A stretch of DNA of 64,000 nucleotides from Ectobius pallidus. Taxonomy: Eukaryota > Arthropoda > Insecta > Blattodea > Ectobiidae. Below, one piece after another: positions 1 through 11,765 of the stretch (position 1 is its first letter; the number at the start of each line of letters is the position of its first letter). The stretch lies in NCBI GenBank assembly GCA_964059195.1, contig CAXKWD010000008.1:44073502-44137501 (forward strand), in the 5' to 3' direction. The notes under the pieces were generated by a model. The model was given only the letters and a program-made list of their open reading frames with translations, did no database searches and was not told the DNA's origin. The translations under genes were made by a program, and so were the position numbers.

Positions 1-109
1 CCTAGCCACCTGTGATGGCACCCCTCACCTCCTCCTTCTCCACCGGAGCAATATATCGCCTCTTGCCCCTCTAACCAGCAGTGCACCCCGCAGGGAAGTA
101 CTCTGCTTT

Positions 110-265
110 GGACTACAGTACTTTATAGAGAAGTAGCGGCTCCGGTCATGAAAACCACCAATAACGACCGTGGGTGTCGGCATGCTGACCACATGCCCCC
201 CAATCCTGCCATCTGCCTACGGGAGATGACGCAGCGGTCGGGTGGTAGGCCAAGTCCCTCCAGGG
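110..265 (+). repeat. tRNA-SINE tail copy (copy A)
   Basis: The stretch from about 120 to 210 (agaagta, gcggctccggtca, accgtgggt, then tgctgaccacat and ccccccaatcctgc) matches the 3' body of the SINE at 26021-26244. It continues with a GC-richer end (gacgcagcggtcggg). No A or B box was found upstream, so the copy is 5'-truncated or diverged. The SINE class follows from the better copy at 26 kb. Confidence 0.55.
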
Positions 266-270
266 ATTTC

Positions 271-775
271 TTTACACGCTATCTTTGAAGATATTTGAAT
301 CAAATTTTTTTATGTTATTTCTAGGCCCAATAGTTCGGACAAGTTCGTTAATGAGCAAAATTGGCCCAAGGGGAGGGGGTTGAAATTTTAAAACATTTAT
401 ATCTCGGCCCCTATGAAGTATAGAGGGAAACTTTGTTTGAATAAATTAGAGTACTCCCTGTGGAGTTCACAGTGACACAACGATTCGGGGGTTTTGGGGG
501 TAGGGGTGGGGGGATGGAAATCCGACATTTTTTAAACTACGTCTTGTGGGGTATCGTTGAAAAGCTCTTGATGAGTACTCTACAAATCAATAACTAGTTT
601 CTTGATAGTTTTCATATAAGGCGAGATTTTAATGTTTGAAAAAGTGCTCTTGACTCTTTTTTGCAGTTATTATTGCGGGTTTGTCATGCCAAGTCTAAAG
701 AAGAAGAGTGATACGCTAAACCAAAAGCACTTTGAAATCTACCTCAGCCTGTGGGCTTGCCTAAAGGGATTTTTT
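271..775 (+). repeat. Dispersed repeat family, copy 1 (inverted relative to 50374-51105)
   Basis: About 490 bp matches the reverse complement of 50374-51060 nearly throughout. Shared blocks include the segment with gttcggacaagttcgtta, the G-rich block at 495-525, the block at 560-640 and the final aaagggattttttt block. It begins with ctttacacg, the same word that forms the outer arm of the perfect palindrome at 51037-51100, so this word probably marks the family's end. No coding capacity is seen. The family is unidentified and non-autonomous. Confidence 0.8.
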
Positions 776-1182
776 TTACCTTGAAAACAGACTCATGAAA
801 CTTGAGTGCATCTAGTGATCCGAAGTAAACTAAAAATGACAAATATACTGGTAATGCCATAATCATAAACAAGGTGTTATAACAATTAGTTGTAAATTGT
901 GGCACAGACTGTACTTCAGTGCGCTTGTCACAATTGGACCACATTCTGGGGAAAGGAACCAATCCACATTATTTTTAAGCTAAGAAAAAAACATTTAAAG
1001 TTAAACAAAAAGACACCTGGATCTTTTCAGTGTGTTTTTGTTTGCTCCATAGATGGCATACAAATGGATGAAGAGGTTTGGTCAGTTTGAACAACGTAGT
1101 TCAGTAGCAAAAATTTAGCATCTACTCCGGTTTTTTTAATTTGAGGGTTTGTTCCTCAATTGTAAAATGAGGGCATATTCTG
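776..1182. other. Unannotated AT-rich stretch
   Basis: No convincing coding region, repeat boundary or terminal inverted repeat was seen here. Confidence 0.4.
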
Positions 1183-1190
1183 GTTATCTC

Positions 1191-1255
1191 CAATGGCGTA
1201 CCTGGACCACTTGGGGCCCGGGGCGTATTTATTTTTGAGGCCTCCCCCAACACTG

Positions 1256-1287
<32 letters not shown>

Positions 1288-1846
1288 GTCTTTTTTTTTT
1301 TTTTTTTTTTTTTTGTCTTTCTGATCGTGACCATGGGCTAATCTGTACGGAAAAATAATATGAAGTGAGCAGTATTTATTGCATTTAATTATTAGGCTAA
1401 ATACAGACATTAGTACAATAATATTTAGCTATTTGTTTGACAAAATACTAATGTGTACATAATTAAAAAGTAATTAAATGAAAAAAAAGTTATGTTTAAA
1501 TATGACAAAACAAGAAAGTTTATGGTAACAAACAGTTTTAATTTTAGTCGGAGAGTCAGATAATAAATTTGCAAAATCTGGATTAAATTAATTCAGAATA
1601 TGTAATAGCCACGTTTAAAATTGCCTTTTTATAACTTTTACGTCTCGCGGCAGACTCATGAACCTGAGACCAAAACAGTGGCAACTGGTGTCAATTTTTT
1701 TTTTATTGGTAACACGTCAAATACGCTATTTTTTATTTAATGCAAAAATTCCAATGAGTAAAAAAAGAGGTGAGACATTAATTTTTATATTAGGATGTGG
1801 CATCAATGGGGCCGGGGCGGACCGCCCCACCCTAGGAACGCTACTG
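1191..1846. mobile_element. hAT-like non-autonomous transposon with 8-bp TSD
   Basis: The left end CAATGGCGTACCTGG and the inverted right end CAGTAGCGTTCCTAGG are imperfect terminal inverted repeats of the common hAT type. Direct 8-bp copies of gttatctc lie outside at 1183-1190 and 1847-1854, the TSD length expected of hAT. The 656-bp interior carries a long poly-T tract and no transposase, so the element depended on a transposase supplied elsewhere. Confidence 0.85.
1257..1316. repeat. Poly-T tract
   Basis: About 60 bases almost entirely T, broken by a GG and a C, lie inside the hAT-like element. It could be a poly-A tail of a small minus-strand retroposed fragment or plain slippage. Lysine-rich open frames read through it are artefacts. 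Confidence 0.85.
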
Positions 1847-1854
1847 GTTATCTC

Positions 1855-2953
1855 CATGGGTTTGTCTAAATGTAGCCAATGACCTCTTCTAAACAATGTT
1901 ACTCCCACACATTTACTTGACATTGAGCACTGAATTCATTGTAGAAAGTCATGATTTTTGTATGCAATGAAGTATATTATTCCCTTTAAAAATTTCGTTT
2001 AGAATCACAATAATTTTTTCCTTAAAATTCCATCCTAAAATAAAGGTGCAGACGCATCTTCATGTCCGATAAATACGGTAACTATATCATAATACTTAGT
2101 TATCAAGTTAACCATTTTAAAATTGTAAGACTTGTTTTAACATGCTGCTCCTGTTGTAAGCCATTTTAAAAATTGAAGAAAAATGACAATATTATTAATA
2201 TCAGGATGATTCATCAAATTCTTCACAGATTGGCAGTAAAGATTACACACTAGATGGAATTGAGTTACTATCCATTTGGGTATTTATCTATTTCATTTTG
2301 TTATACATAGAGGTATTCCATCTTTTAACCTGAGATTAATATGCTTTTCAATTTCGTATGCATTTCTTCCATTAGTGGAAGTAATACATTTTGCTTTCTT
2401 TACATTTTGCTTTGTTCTCTAGTTGGATGATGTTGTGTTCAGTTTCACTAAGTTAAAACTTCATTGTCATTTATTGCAAGAAACCTTTATTTCATAATTA
2501 TAACATTTTTCTGAAATTATAATGTTGTAAGATAGGGGCACCTGCTATGTGTTAATTATAAGTATGATATGATTTCTGGGGCTGAACAAGGACTGCACAA
2601 TTTGTTTTTAATGAAGGCTTCTGTAAAAGTTCATAGGATTGTGTTACATATCTCTGGAAAATAGTTGAATAGATTTTGCTAGAGTTAGTTGGTAGAATGG
2701 TTAAAAGGAAAAATTCTGTTACAAAGAAAGTACAAATTTTTACATTACTGTTATGAGCTTGTAATTTTAGCTATAGATAGTAGTATTATATTCATAGCAC
2801 CTTAATGTGAGAATATGATATACGATTGAAATATTTCTGATTATTCAGATGTAGATTGCTCAGATTTTACTGTATTGAAAGTGAAGTTAATTTTAACACA
2901 TGAGAGTTGATGAGGTTCCTTAAAATAACACAAAAGCAAGAATAAGACAGAAT
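1855..2953. other. Unannotated AT-rich stretch
   Basis: No element ends, conserved domains or RNA genes were recognised. Short open frames here lack similarity to anything known to me. Confidence 0.4.
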
Positions 2954-2955
2954 TA

Positions 2956-3474
2956 CCGTATTGGCCTGAAAATAAGACGACCCTGAATTTTTGAAGGGTA
3001 GTTACGAAAAAATAAATAAAATAGCTTATTAGTACATTTTGCTTCACATAAAACAGAATTTTGAAGTTCATGTTGTAACTTCTTCTCTCGCCTTTATTTA
3101 CGCATTGAGACAATGAAGATGCTTTCTTTTCCACATCGTCTGCCATGACTGGTGGTCAAACAAAAGATTTACGCGTAGATAATAGAGACGCGCAGACAAG
3201 TAACAGTGCAGTCAGGATCAGAAGGTCCTGGTGAAGTACAAACAGAAGCACGAAGTCGGGGAAAAATTGGTTCGGTAAAGTTCATGAATTTCCACGTGGC
3301 TTTGACCTTGGGTCAGACTCACGTCATTTGCTTGGGGGTACCCGCTGCCCACGTGCACAGCTGCACTCTGGAATGGAGAGTTGTTGAGTCTTAGGTTGCA
3401 CGTATAAGAAGAGTATAGTTTTTAAAAGCACATTTTCAGGGAAAAAACATTGTCTTATATTCGGGCCAATACGG
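2956..3474. mobile_element. TA-target MITE (pogo/Tigger-like ends)
   Basis: The left end CCGTATTGGCCTGAAAATAAG and the inverted right end CCGTATTGGCCCGAATATAAG match over about 24 bp. Each is flanked by TA (2954-2955 and 3475-3476), the TSD of the Tc1/mariner/pogo group. The 519-bp interior has no transposase. The pogo assignment rests on end sequence and TSD only. Confidence 0.7.
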
Positions 3475-3476
3475 TA

Positions 3477-4634
3477 TTAAGTTACAGAGAAGTTTGTAAA
3501 CTGTAGGTTTCTTATAAAGTTCTTTCAAAGATAGATATAGTTTTCTTAGACAATGTGTGAGAGCTGAAGTCAGTAACTATTTGCTATAGACTAGCAACTT
3601 GATGACTAGTAATTAGTAATACTTAAATGAGACTCTTTGAGTAGATGGGTGCGATAGAAGCATAACCTGTGCTCTGGTAGCAAAAGACAATACCATATCC
3701 GTCTGTGAGATGGATGTTCCGCTCTAAAGGTTAAGTAATCTAGTATGAATTTCTTGTAGTTTACAGATTGCATGGGTTTAGATCTATGTGAATTAATTAA
3801 TGGATAACTGAAGGCTTATTACTCCAGTACATTTTTAAGTTTGCTCCTTGGATTCATCTCTTGCTAAAATTAAGGTGTTCAGCACTAAGGGGTGTATCAG
3901 TGCTGTTTTTTCAGTGATACATTTTCTAAATTCTTGACAAGTTTACTAAAACGTTATTGCATGCTACTGACAGAAAATGTTATACATCACTTACAGATGC
4001 ATTTATAAACTCATTCCTCTATTTTTAGGAGTTCGGACTTAGCCAAATAATTTGTTTATATGTTTTCCATTTATTTCAATTTTTTGCAATGGCATAGCTT
4101 GACTTTGTATTCTGAGTAAACTAGATTTTAAAAAATTGAATTTTTAATGGCTTAAATGATACACAAACAATGAAGCATTATTAGCCTTTTTAAATAGCCT
4201 TTAAGGGGAATATTTGCAAATGGAATAGATTTCATATAGGCCTATACCTATATTATTATTATCATCATCATCATTAATTTTATTATTATTATTACTACTA
4301 CTGGTACAGCAAACTCCCGATTGTCCGTGTTAAACATTACCAGTGATATGTTCGAATAGTCAAAATCACTAATAATCCACTGATAAATTTGTTGCAATAT
4401 TTTGAATTTCCTGCACTTTGTCACCATATTGTGCATATTAGGTGCAAGGAATTAAAACATTGATGAAATAAAGTGCAGTAAACTCGAAATGAAGTGCGGG
4501 AAATTCAAAATAATGTGCAGATAATTCAAAATATAAAGGGAAAAATATTTGAAATAAAGTGCTGGAAATTTAAATTTTTGTGCGTAGATAGGCCTAATCC
4601 TCAAACCGGATAAGCTGTGCACGAATAATCTGTA
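3477..4634. other. AT-rich stretch with ATT/ATC microsatellite and degenerate short repeats
   Basis: A trinucleotide run (ATT, ATC, ACT) spans about 4246-4302. From 4455 to 4570 a short unit like gaaataaagtgc recurs four or five times in degenerate form. Pieces at 4310-4340 and 4600-4634 resemble pogo-type ends, but they do not pair well enough to call an element. Confidence 0.5.
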
Positions 4635-5196
4635 CAGTGATACCTCGAGATAAGAGTTTAATTCGTTCCGTAACCTTGGTTGTATGTCAATTTTCTCGTA
4701 TCTCAAAGCAATTTTCCCCATTGAAATTAATTGAAATGCCATTAATCCATTCCAGCCCCAAAAATGCTACCCCCAATTGTTTTTGTTGCATGTTTTTGAA
4801 TAAGAAAAATGTATTTATAAATGACAAATATTGTATAAAAACATAATAAAAGAGGATGTAAAGCAAAAAAAACTGGTTTTATAAAGTGTACATACATATT
4901 TGTTACACTTTCTTTGGACCCATGGTTATAAAAAGAAATGTGATAAAGTATGTAAATGCACAAAAAGCTCAAAGCCCTAGAAAAACTTAGCAAAGATGCT
5001 TCGACAGTGAGGTAAACAAGCACACTGGGGAATACATGGGATAATGCACGAGGCGCAGGCGCAGTAAACTGGTGGGCCGTGTGCAGTGTCGCAGCTGGCC
5101 GTTCCTCGTATCTCAAATGTTGCTCGTATTTCAAAACAAAACTTCACTCGCTCAACAGCTCGTATCTCAAATAACTCGTATCTCGAGGTACCACTG
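4635..5196. mobile_element. pogo/Tigger-like MITE with TA TSD
   Basis: The left end CAGTGATACCTCGAGATAAG and the inverted right end CAGTGGTACCTCGAGATACG form terminal repeats, flanked by TA at 4633-4634 and 5197-5198. Subterminal copies of ctcgtatctca recur on both sides (4693-4710, 5103-5185). The consensus is characteristic of pogo/Tigger derivatives. The 562-bp interior has no transposase. Confidence 0.85.
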
Positions 5197-5198
5197 TA

Positions 5199-7121
5199 TT
5201 ATTATATCATGATTTCATTTTATGTTCCATCAACACTTTTTGCCAAATAGCAAACATGTAGCAATACAGTTTATTATTATACCTATCAATTAAATTTACT
5301 GTACCAAAATGTCTAAAATGTCCGTTTTTGGTTATTTTCTTGCAAGCTGAGGAGTTGATCATTTACCTTCGGTTCACACTTTTTTCATATGAGTTTGAAA
5401 ACGGGGTTTTTAATAGGTAAACAACTACCGGTATGTAAGTATAGGATATTTTCCCGGGCTACTAACCAGGTGGTGGATTGGATTAATTCCGATGTTTCGA
5501 AGCCAATCTGAGGCTCCATTGTCAAGGAGAATGAAATGCCGGGACTAGATGGGGTGTATTTATATAGGACTGCTGTAATTGGGGACATCCGGATTAGGGA
5601 AAAGATTTATTGGAGACCAACCAATCAGGAAACAGATGGGTGCTGGGAGAACAGGAGTTAAGATGAGAACTATATAAGTGGAATTATCTGTACTTGTAAA
5701 TCAAATCAATTGCACAGTTTAAAGCACTGCACTCTGTGCTAGGTCAACAATGACAATGTAATGTTTATATTAGCCCCTTCCTCACCCTAGTTTCAAGCGA
5801 GCAGCTATTTGAGGGCTGAGACTGTAATCCCAATAAACCTTTCTAGTGTCTCTGGTGATGCCTTATGGTACTCTTGTGCAAAGAATTAGTCTGTCTTCTC
5901 TAGATGAGTAGGATATCTTTTAGTGGGAAAAGTCATGTAACTCACACTTGATGAGACTTTAACTTGGCTGACCACCATCCAGTCAAAACTCACTTCCCCT
6001 GCTGCACCTTGAGATTTCGAGGCTGCCTAAGTATGCGGCACCACAAGTTGATGCGAGGTGGGTATGCAGAGGCGAAAAATATTTTAATGATAATACTAAT
6101 GGGTTTATAATGAGTAATGGTTTGATTGATGCTGCCCTTATTTATTTGTTTAAGAATCCACTTAGTTCCTTAGCATGTTATTTAGGTACCTATATTCAAC
6201 TCCAAGTCTCCCCTCATGCTATGCCACTGAATTTTAAGTTATTGATAAGTTCATTTGACTGCAAGAATGTATACCTAACATTTCTTGTAATGTGAATTGA
6301 ATTTATGGAGCATGACTACAGTAGTCTGTATTCTGAATATGCCAGAACATGCATCACATTGCAGGTTAATCCTATGGTTTTTCCTCCTTGGCTGCATGTT
6401 GCAGAGTGAGTAGTTCATTTTGTAGTGAAATATTCTTCTTTGGCAATATGGCTGATGCATTTATTTACTGTCTTCACAAAATCATGGGAAGTACCAATAA
6501 TTAAGCAAATATTCCTTTAAAATGAATTAATGATGAGATTTTGTTGAAATAAAACAATTTTGCTGAAATTAGTTTAAAAACTGGGTTTGTTTCCTTTTTG
6601 CGTTATATGAATTGGCATTACTTTGAGATTAATTTTTTTATAGGATTTTAGGAGGTGATTTAAAGAAGTTTGCGAACATTTATCAAAATGAGAACAATTT
6701 GCAATAAAGCACCTCACTGATTTCATGGATCTCTGGAGTGTAGCATCTATCCTGAGGTATCATATCCAGTTCTTTTTTTTCTAAAGAAAATTTAAGGGAT
6801 ACTCTCGCCATAATGAATAGAATGAGAAAGTGTGATGACTCCTCCGCTATTACAATGGTGGGTATAGGGAGAGCGGCGGTCCACCGAAACACTGGCAGCA
6901 CCTTCGTTTGCGTTTCAACTTCTTAATGCTACATCATGATAGTTTGGCATCTTATGATTAAACTAGCAATCTTTAATTAACCCTTGGTCCTATTTCTGTG
7001 AAATTTGTGCAGAAATAATCTGCACAACACAGTCCTGATGGTTAAAACAGAGACTTAAAAAATGCGGACATAAATGTTTTTATTTCATTATATAAACATC
7101 ACCAATTACACAAAATTCATG
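5199..7121. other. Unannotated stretch; possible retroelement relic near 5.4-5.6 kb
   Basis: On the minus strand around 5390-5560 there is a segment with cgaaacatcggaatt and gtggattgg-like words that resembles dispersed retroelement 3' sequence seen in invertebrates, but no domain can be named. The rest shows no genes or element ends that I can support. Confidence 0.35.
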
Positions 7122-7500
7122 GAGGGTGAAACGGAATTTGACTATGCGACAATTTTTTTCATTTTTGTGTCCCATAAAAACTTCAAGCGAGAAAGTTTTA
7201 GTGAAATATTTCAACTTTATTTTAAATTCAGTACCACCTTTATATCTTGAATGGTTTACGAGTAATTGAGTGGTAATTATTCCGGGCGCTACAGCGGTCT
7301 GAATGATGTGGGACGATCGTGAAATGTTGAGGGTGAAGCAAATTTGACTATGCGACATTTGTTATTTTATTTTTGTGTCCAGAAAGAGATAAAGCATGTA
7401 AGGTTTAGTGAAATATTTGGATCTTATTATAAATTGAGTACCATCTATATATCTATAATGGTTAACGAGTAATAGTAATTATTCTAAAGCTAAAGCTATC
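7122..7500 (+). repeat. Two-copy tandem duplication, about 207-bp unit
   Basis: The second unit starts at 7329 and repeats the order of blocks in the first: gagggtgaa, atttgactatgcgac, tttttgtgtcc, tttagtgaaatattt, gagtacca and acgagtaat. The copies have diverged. No coding role is apparent. Confidence 0.8.
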
Positions 7501-8244
7501 AGAATGGTATTAAGGTATTAGCAGGCATCTTTTCCATAAAATACCAGCAATAACGTAAAATTTTTTACATAATTTATTCGTGGACTCAATAATAATACTA
7601 TATTAACTGACTATTTGTACCCATACTGCAAGATTGACCCGCTGGGGAAAAGGAGTGAATGAAGCTTTTTTCTAACTTAGTAAATCTGCACTACTTTTAT
7701 TTATGCATTTATTGGATTATTTATCATATTTTCTGTTCACTTATGTTAGTAATTTTTATGTATAATTATCATAGCAAATGTATTATTAGTTCCTTTTTTT
7801 AATAATATAATTTAACAACATAAGACGTACATCAGTTACAGCGAATGGTCGAGGGTTTGAGCAAATAGCGAGCTGTAGTTAAGGCAAGAGGATTTAATTT
7901 TTTTATGAAAAAATCAGGGAAAATGCTTTGAAATATTGTGTGATAAATGTAGAATGCATTGCAAAACAATTTTTGCGTATGTGTGTCTTTATCGTTGAGA
8001 CGCCAATTTTAAAGATCACGTGCCCTATTTTTGTAGTGCTGCTTATGAAATTTTCCGTGCCCTGCAATTCACAAACCATCCCTTAGTTTATATTATCTCT
8101 GTTCACATAATTTGTACACAGATCTACTCTTTTGACCATGTTTCACCTACATAACTTACCCCATACAGCCAGGAGAAAATTAATATTAATATAAATAATA
8201 TTACTATTAATACAAATTAATACTCAGTAATATCACAGTATAAG
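7501..8244. other. Unannotated AT-rich stretch
   Basis: I see no element boundary, domain or RNA gene here. Confidence 0.4.
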
Positions 8245-8759
8245 TATTAATACAGTAAGGAAACTGTGTGTTAAAAGTCCTATGACAACTTGTTAGCTGG
8301 GCGACACTAGCGCTCCATGCGGCGGTTGAGTAAAACTGCATTCTCACCATATAAAATAACTTGTGAAAATGCATAAACACATAACAAAATATGTTATAAT
8401 AAGAGAAAAAAATCTTCTTTCAAAACTGAATTTTAAATTTAAGAAACAATGAAGCATGTATTATATTTTAGTTAAGATCAGGCACAATTTTTAAATGCCA
8501 CTTACCTGTGACGGATAGTTAACTTGCACTGCAGTTCCTAGGGCTATTCTTATTACAAGTTTTAATAACTTCAAGATGATTCTTGGAAAACCAATTATAA
8601 CTCATTTTTATTTTTAAAAGTAGCCTAATATTACATTAGAATATAAATGTCATCATTTTACAAAAACAATACAATATTACATAAGATACAATACAAAATT
8701 CAAATAAAAATATAGGTTTCTATCAATATTTCTCAATTTCTAATACTCCAAAACTGCTT

Positions 8760-9041
8760 TTAGTATACAGTCGGTACAGCAGTTTTAATTAAAGAATTCT
8801 TATTGGAATTCATAAACTGGCTGTTTTCGAAGTGTTCCAAACATAGGCGGCAATTTACATTTAAATATTTTACAGTTTTTGTTAGTAGGTCTTCTCGCCG
8901 ACTATTGATGACCCATTTTTTACACCTGAAATCATTACAACAATTGAAGGTAGATCGAAGCCGTAAGATACAGAAACAAAATACAATCTCAACAATGGAG
9001 TTGAGGACGAGCAGTGTGACAAACCTATATTCAAAGGTCAC
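8760..9041 (-). pseudogene. THAP-domain fragment (P-element-type transposase N-terminus)
   Basis: The 93-residue open frame carries, from about residue 40, the second half of a THAP zinc-finger domain. Visible features are a tryptophan in KKWVINSRRED, then a C-rich stretch ending in LCLEHFE (the THAP C..H pair), and the terminal AVPTVY box typical of the domain's end. The upstream C-x2-4-C half is not clearly present in this frame; a cysteine pair lies just before it. THAP domains bind DNA and form the N-terminus of P-element transposases. The frame stops immediately after the AVPT box and no transposase core follows, so this is a remnant, or a first exon of something I cannot follow. It lies inside the 8253-10316 element. 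Confidence 0.7.
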
Positions 9042-9596
9042 TCTTTAATATAATTTATAACTTAAACGTTGATTTTAAAGGTGGGAAAAACCTTGGACTA
9101 GATACGCTTCTTAACAGTAGCCTATTTTAGGTAAGCCTATTGCTTGCCTAGGTTTGGATAATGATGTCATGTTAGTTTACTGTCGCAAACACCTTAATGG
9201 CACATGTATCCGAGAATTTATGATGTAAGATTATGTTTTCGTCATCTTTACGCCTACATCGTGTTCGAGAAAATAAATATCGTACCGCCTGTAAAATCGG
9301 CTATGTGCACTTTTTTTACGAAATTGAGTTATGTGCACTGATATTCCTTAGCATTGATCCTTACAACCGGGCATGTGGATCTTTGATTGTCAGGTTTGTG
9401 CAAGCAAAGAAAAAAAATCGGCTACATGCTGCAAAATGGTCATGTGCATTAGAGCTCACATAGCCATTCTTGACTGCCAACACGGCACACATGTTTGTAT
9501 ACATAACCGGCCCTGACATATACATTACAATGCACATAGGAAATAAGCTGCACCGCAGCAAATATTGTGTTATCTTAAGCGATCACAATACAACAC

Positions 9597-9870
9597 CAGT
9601 GGCGGATCCAGAGAGACATTTTGGGGGGGGAACTAAAGTAGAGAGGGAAGTTTTTACTCATAAAAATTAATTATATCCAGTACACAATTGAAAACAAAAT
9701 GAAAATGTCAGCATTTTCTTACAAAGGTATTTCAAAATAATGAATGTCGTTGCTTTAATTTAAGTATTTGGGTTATGTTCTAATAAATTTTCAATAATTT
9801 GTGCTTAATGTTACAAATTTTGGGGGGGGAAATTTCCCCCATTTCCCCCCCCCCCGTGGATCCGCCCCTG
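9597..9870. mobile_element. hAT-like MITE with perfect 8-bp TSD
   Basis: The left end CAGTGGCGGATCCAG and the inverted right end CAGGGGCGGATCCACG are hAT-type inverted repeats. The TSD tacaacac is perfect at 9589-9596 and 9871-9878. G-runs and C-runs sit just inside each end. The element is nested in the P-like element, so it is the younger of the two. Confidence 0.9.
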
Positions 9871-10544
9871 TACAACACCCTAAATATTGTTATCTTAACC
9901 GTGATATAGACTGCTGACATTTTCATTTCATTAGTATCTATTGTTAGAAATTACAACATAATTAAAGATAAAAATATTACATTAAAGTAAATGTAAACAT
10001 AACCACACCAGAACATGTGTCAAGAGTAAGCCAGCAGGCATACAATAAATATTACGTATTATTCTTCTTACCTTTCTGGATCTTTTGGGAAAGTGAAGAA
10101 ATGCAATTCAGGATTTCTTCCTTTATTGTTACTGCAATTTATAGCAGAACAATAACATCCTTTCGAAACACGCATTGCTATAAAAATTCAAGACTCCTAT
10201 TTATTTCCATTCTTCCCGCAGTAGTGATTGTAGTATTACTCAATGGCCGGTAGGATCGCTAGTAATCTGCGCGCGCATGTCCGTCTGGCAGAAAAATGGA
10301 CTGAGTTTCTTTACTGTATTAATACGTATACTGTGGTAATATTCTATACAATGTAATATTAATATTAATTTATAAAATATCCCTTAGCTGTTTTCTACCC
10401 TAATTATACATTGTTATTTCTATACAAATGTACATTCTTTAACAAATTCTCATCAAATTATACTAACATACCCTCTACCAGTGGCGGATCGTGGGTGTAG
10501 GAACAGGGTGTTGCACTATTGTACGGTAATTATAATTCCTTTAT

Positions 10545-10728
10545 TGCAACCAATGGCCATAGTATGATGAATAGAGCTCTGATGGAATATGTGGCAGGGG
10601 AAACAGAAGTACCCCGAGAAATCCTGCCCCGACCCCATTTTGTCCACCACAAATTCCACATGGATCCACCAAGATTCGATCCCGGGTCACAGCGGTGGAA
10701 GGCGAGCAATGTAACCACTCAGTCATGG
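10545..10728 (-). repeat. tRNA-derived SINE, minus strand
   Basis: Read on the minus strand, tgactgagtggtta (10711-10725) fits an RNA polymerase III A box and gggatcgaatct (10672-10683) a B box about 30 bp downstream. The tRNA-like head is followed by a body with ttctcggggtacttc and cccctgccacat, resembling widespread arthropod SINE bodies. The 3' tail is indistinct. Confidence 0.65.
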
Positions 10729-11069
10729 GGGGGGGGGGTTTACAGGAATTAAATACATAACCTGATAATATATAAATAGTCGCTTTGCTCGTTCGGGGTT
10801 AAACCTTCAAACTCCCAGTGGGGCTCTGCCTCTCTGTGTGGTTCTAAGAAAAAATTTTTTTTTGTTTTTTTTTTTAAACTGACACTTTATAGAAGAGATA
10901 TATTAATTGCATTTAGACTGCCGTAGCCCATAATAACTATACTAAACCTTAAAAAGACTCTGGAAGGACTTTAAGATTTTTCTGGGGTAAACATTTAAAA
11001 TTTAGAACATTCTGGAATTTTCTCGTCGGTTACACGCTAAAAGCTTTAAGTCTGTCAAATTTCAGATTT

Positions 11070-11232
11070 CTAGCTCATGGGTAAGTGGTTAAACATTAGG
11101 TTGGGTTCGTTCCCCGGTACTTAATCGAATTTTTCTGAAGTAGGGAGGTCTGGAACGGGGTGTACTCAGCCTCCTGATACAAATTGAGGAGATACTTGAT
11201 TGAAAAGTAGGATGCCGGATAGTAGGCCTAGC
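11070..11232 (+). repeat. tRNA-derived SINE, degenerate (copy C)
   Basis: The sequence has a B-box-like gggttcgttcccc at 11103-11115. The body tagggaggtctggaac, cactcagcctc-like block and gaggagatacttgat follow in the same order as in the 26021-26244 copy. The A box (gggtaagtggtta) is weak. Confidence 0.65.
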
Positions 11233-11765
11233 CCCTCTAAGGATGTAGAGCCAGGGAGTTTAATTTAGTGTCTAATAGATAGATGAAATTAGCAATATAG
11301 ATTTCGCCACAAAGTGACTGCATTGGCAATTAGCATCTCTGTGAGGGACTTCATAGTTCATAGCTCGCGCCCTAACTTGCTTGCAGACAGCAGCCGACGC
11401 GACGTACTCTAGCGGTTGTTCGCAGAGTGAAAGCGACGACGAAAACCTTTAAACCTCGGGCGGGTTACCACCAAGTCAAGCCTCTCGCACCCGTTACTAG
11501 CCGGCAAGAAGAGGCAGCAAGTCGTGGCTTTTCTAATGCGACAACCCCGCGCATTTAAATGTTTAAATGATTTAAACTTGTTAAATATCGCGTGAAGCGT
11601 GTTTATAGATAATAAAAACCTACCACAAGGACGATTTCGAAGTAGTTTAATAGTAGGCATATGCAGTACTACGGGTATAATAAAAAAAATCAAAATATTC
11701 TTTACATTAAAAACTGGTCGTTGTGCAACACTAGAACGTGATCAGAGGCCGCCACTGCCCTCTAC

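Larger units (their letters stand above)
8253..10316. mobile_element. P-element-like (or hAT-like) defective transposon with 8-bp TSD and THAP remnant
   Basis: The 8-bp direct repeat tattaata flanks the element exactly (8245-8252 and 10317-10324). The left end CAGTAAGGAAACTGTG and the inverted right end CAGTAAAGAAACTCAG start imperfect inverted repeats that extend about 95 bp. The minus strand carries a THAP-domain fragment at 8760-9041. P elements carry a THAP DNA-binding domain and make 8-bp TSDs, so I infer a P-type element, although hAT also makes 8-bp TSDs. No catalytic domain is visible. A 274-bp hAT-like MITE is nested at 9597-9870. Confidence 0.7.
10479..11757. mobile_element. hAT-like non-autonomous transposon carrying two SINEs
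   Basis: The left end CAGTGGCGGATCGTGGG and the inverted right end CAGTGGCGGCCTCTGATC share CAGTGGCGG, with gtgttgcac conserved about 25 bp inside both. The 8-bp TSD ccctctac is perfect (10471-10478 and 11758-11765). The 1279-bp interior has no transposase. It contains a minus-strand tRNA-SINE (10545-10728) and a degenerate plus-strand one (11070-11232). Confidence 0.85.

Noticed and set aside
1122..1410. Lysine-rich open frames on the minus strand
   Set aside because: They are translations of the poly-T tract at 1257-1316 and carry no domain.
4310..4634. A second pogo-like element just left of the one at 4635
   Set aside because: The candidate ends (acagcaaactcccgatt and cagattattcgtgcac) do not pair well and no TSD could be paired.
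5385..5588. Minus-strand frame that resembles a retroelement 3' segment
   Set aside because: Only short words (cgaaacatcgg, gtggattgg) look familiar; there is no catalytic motif and the family cannot be named.
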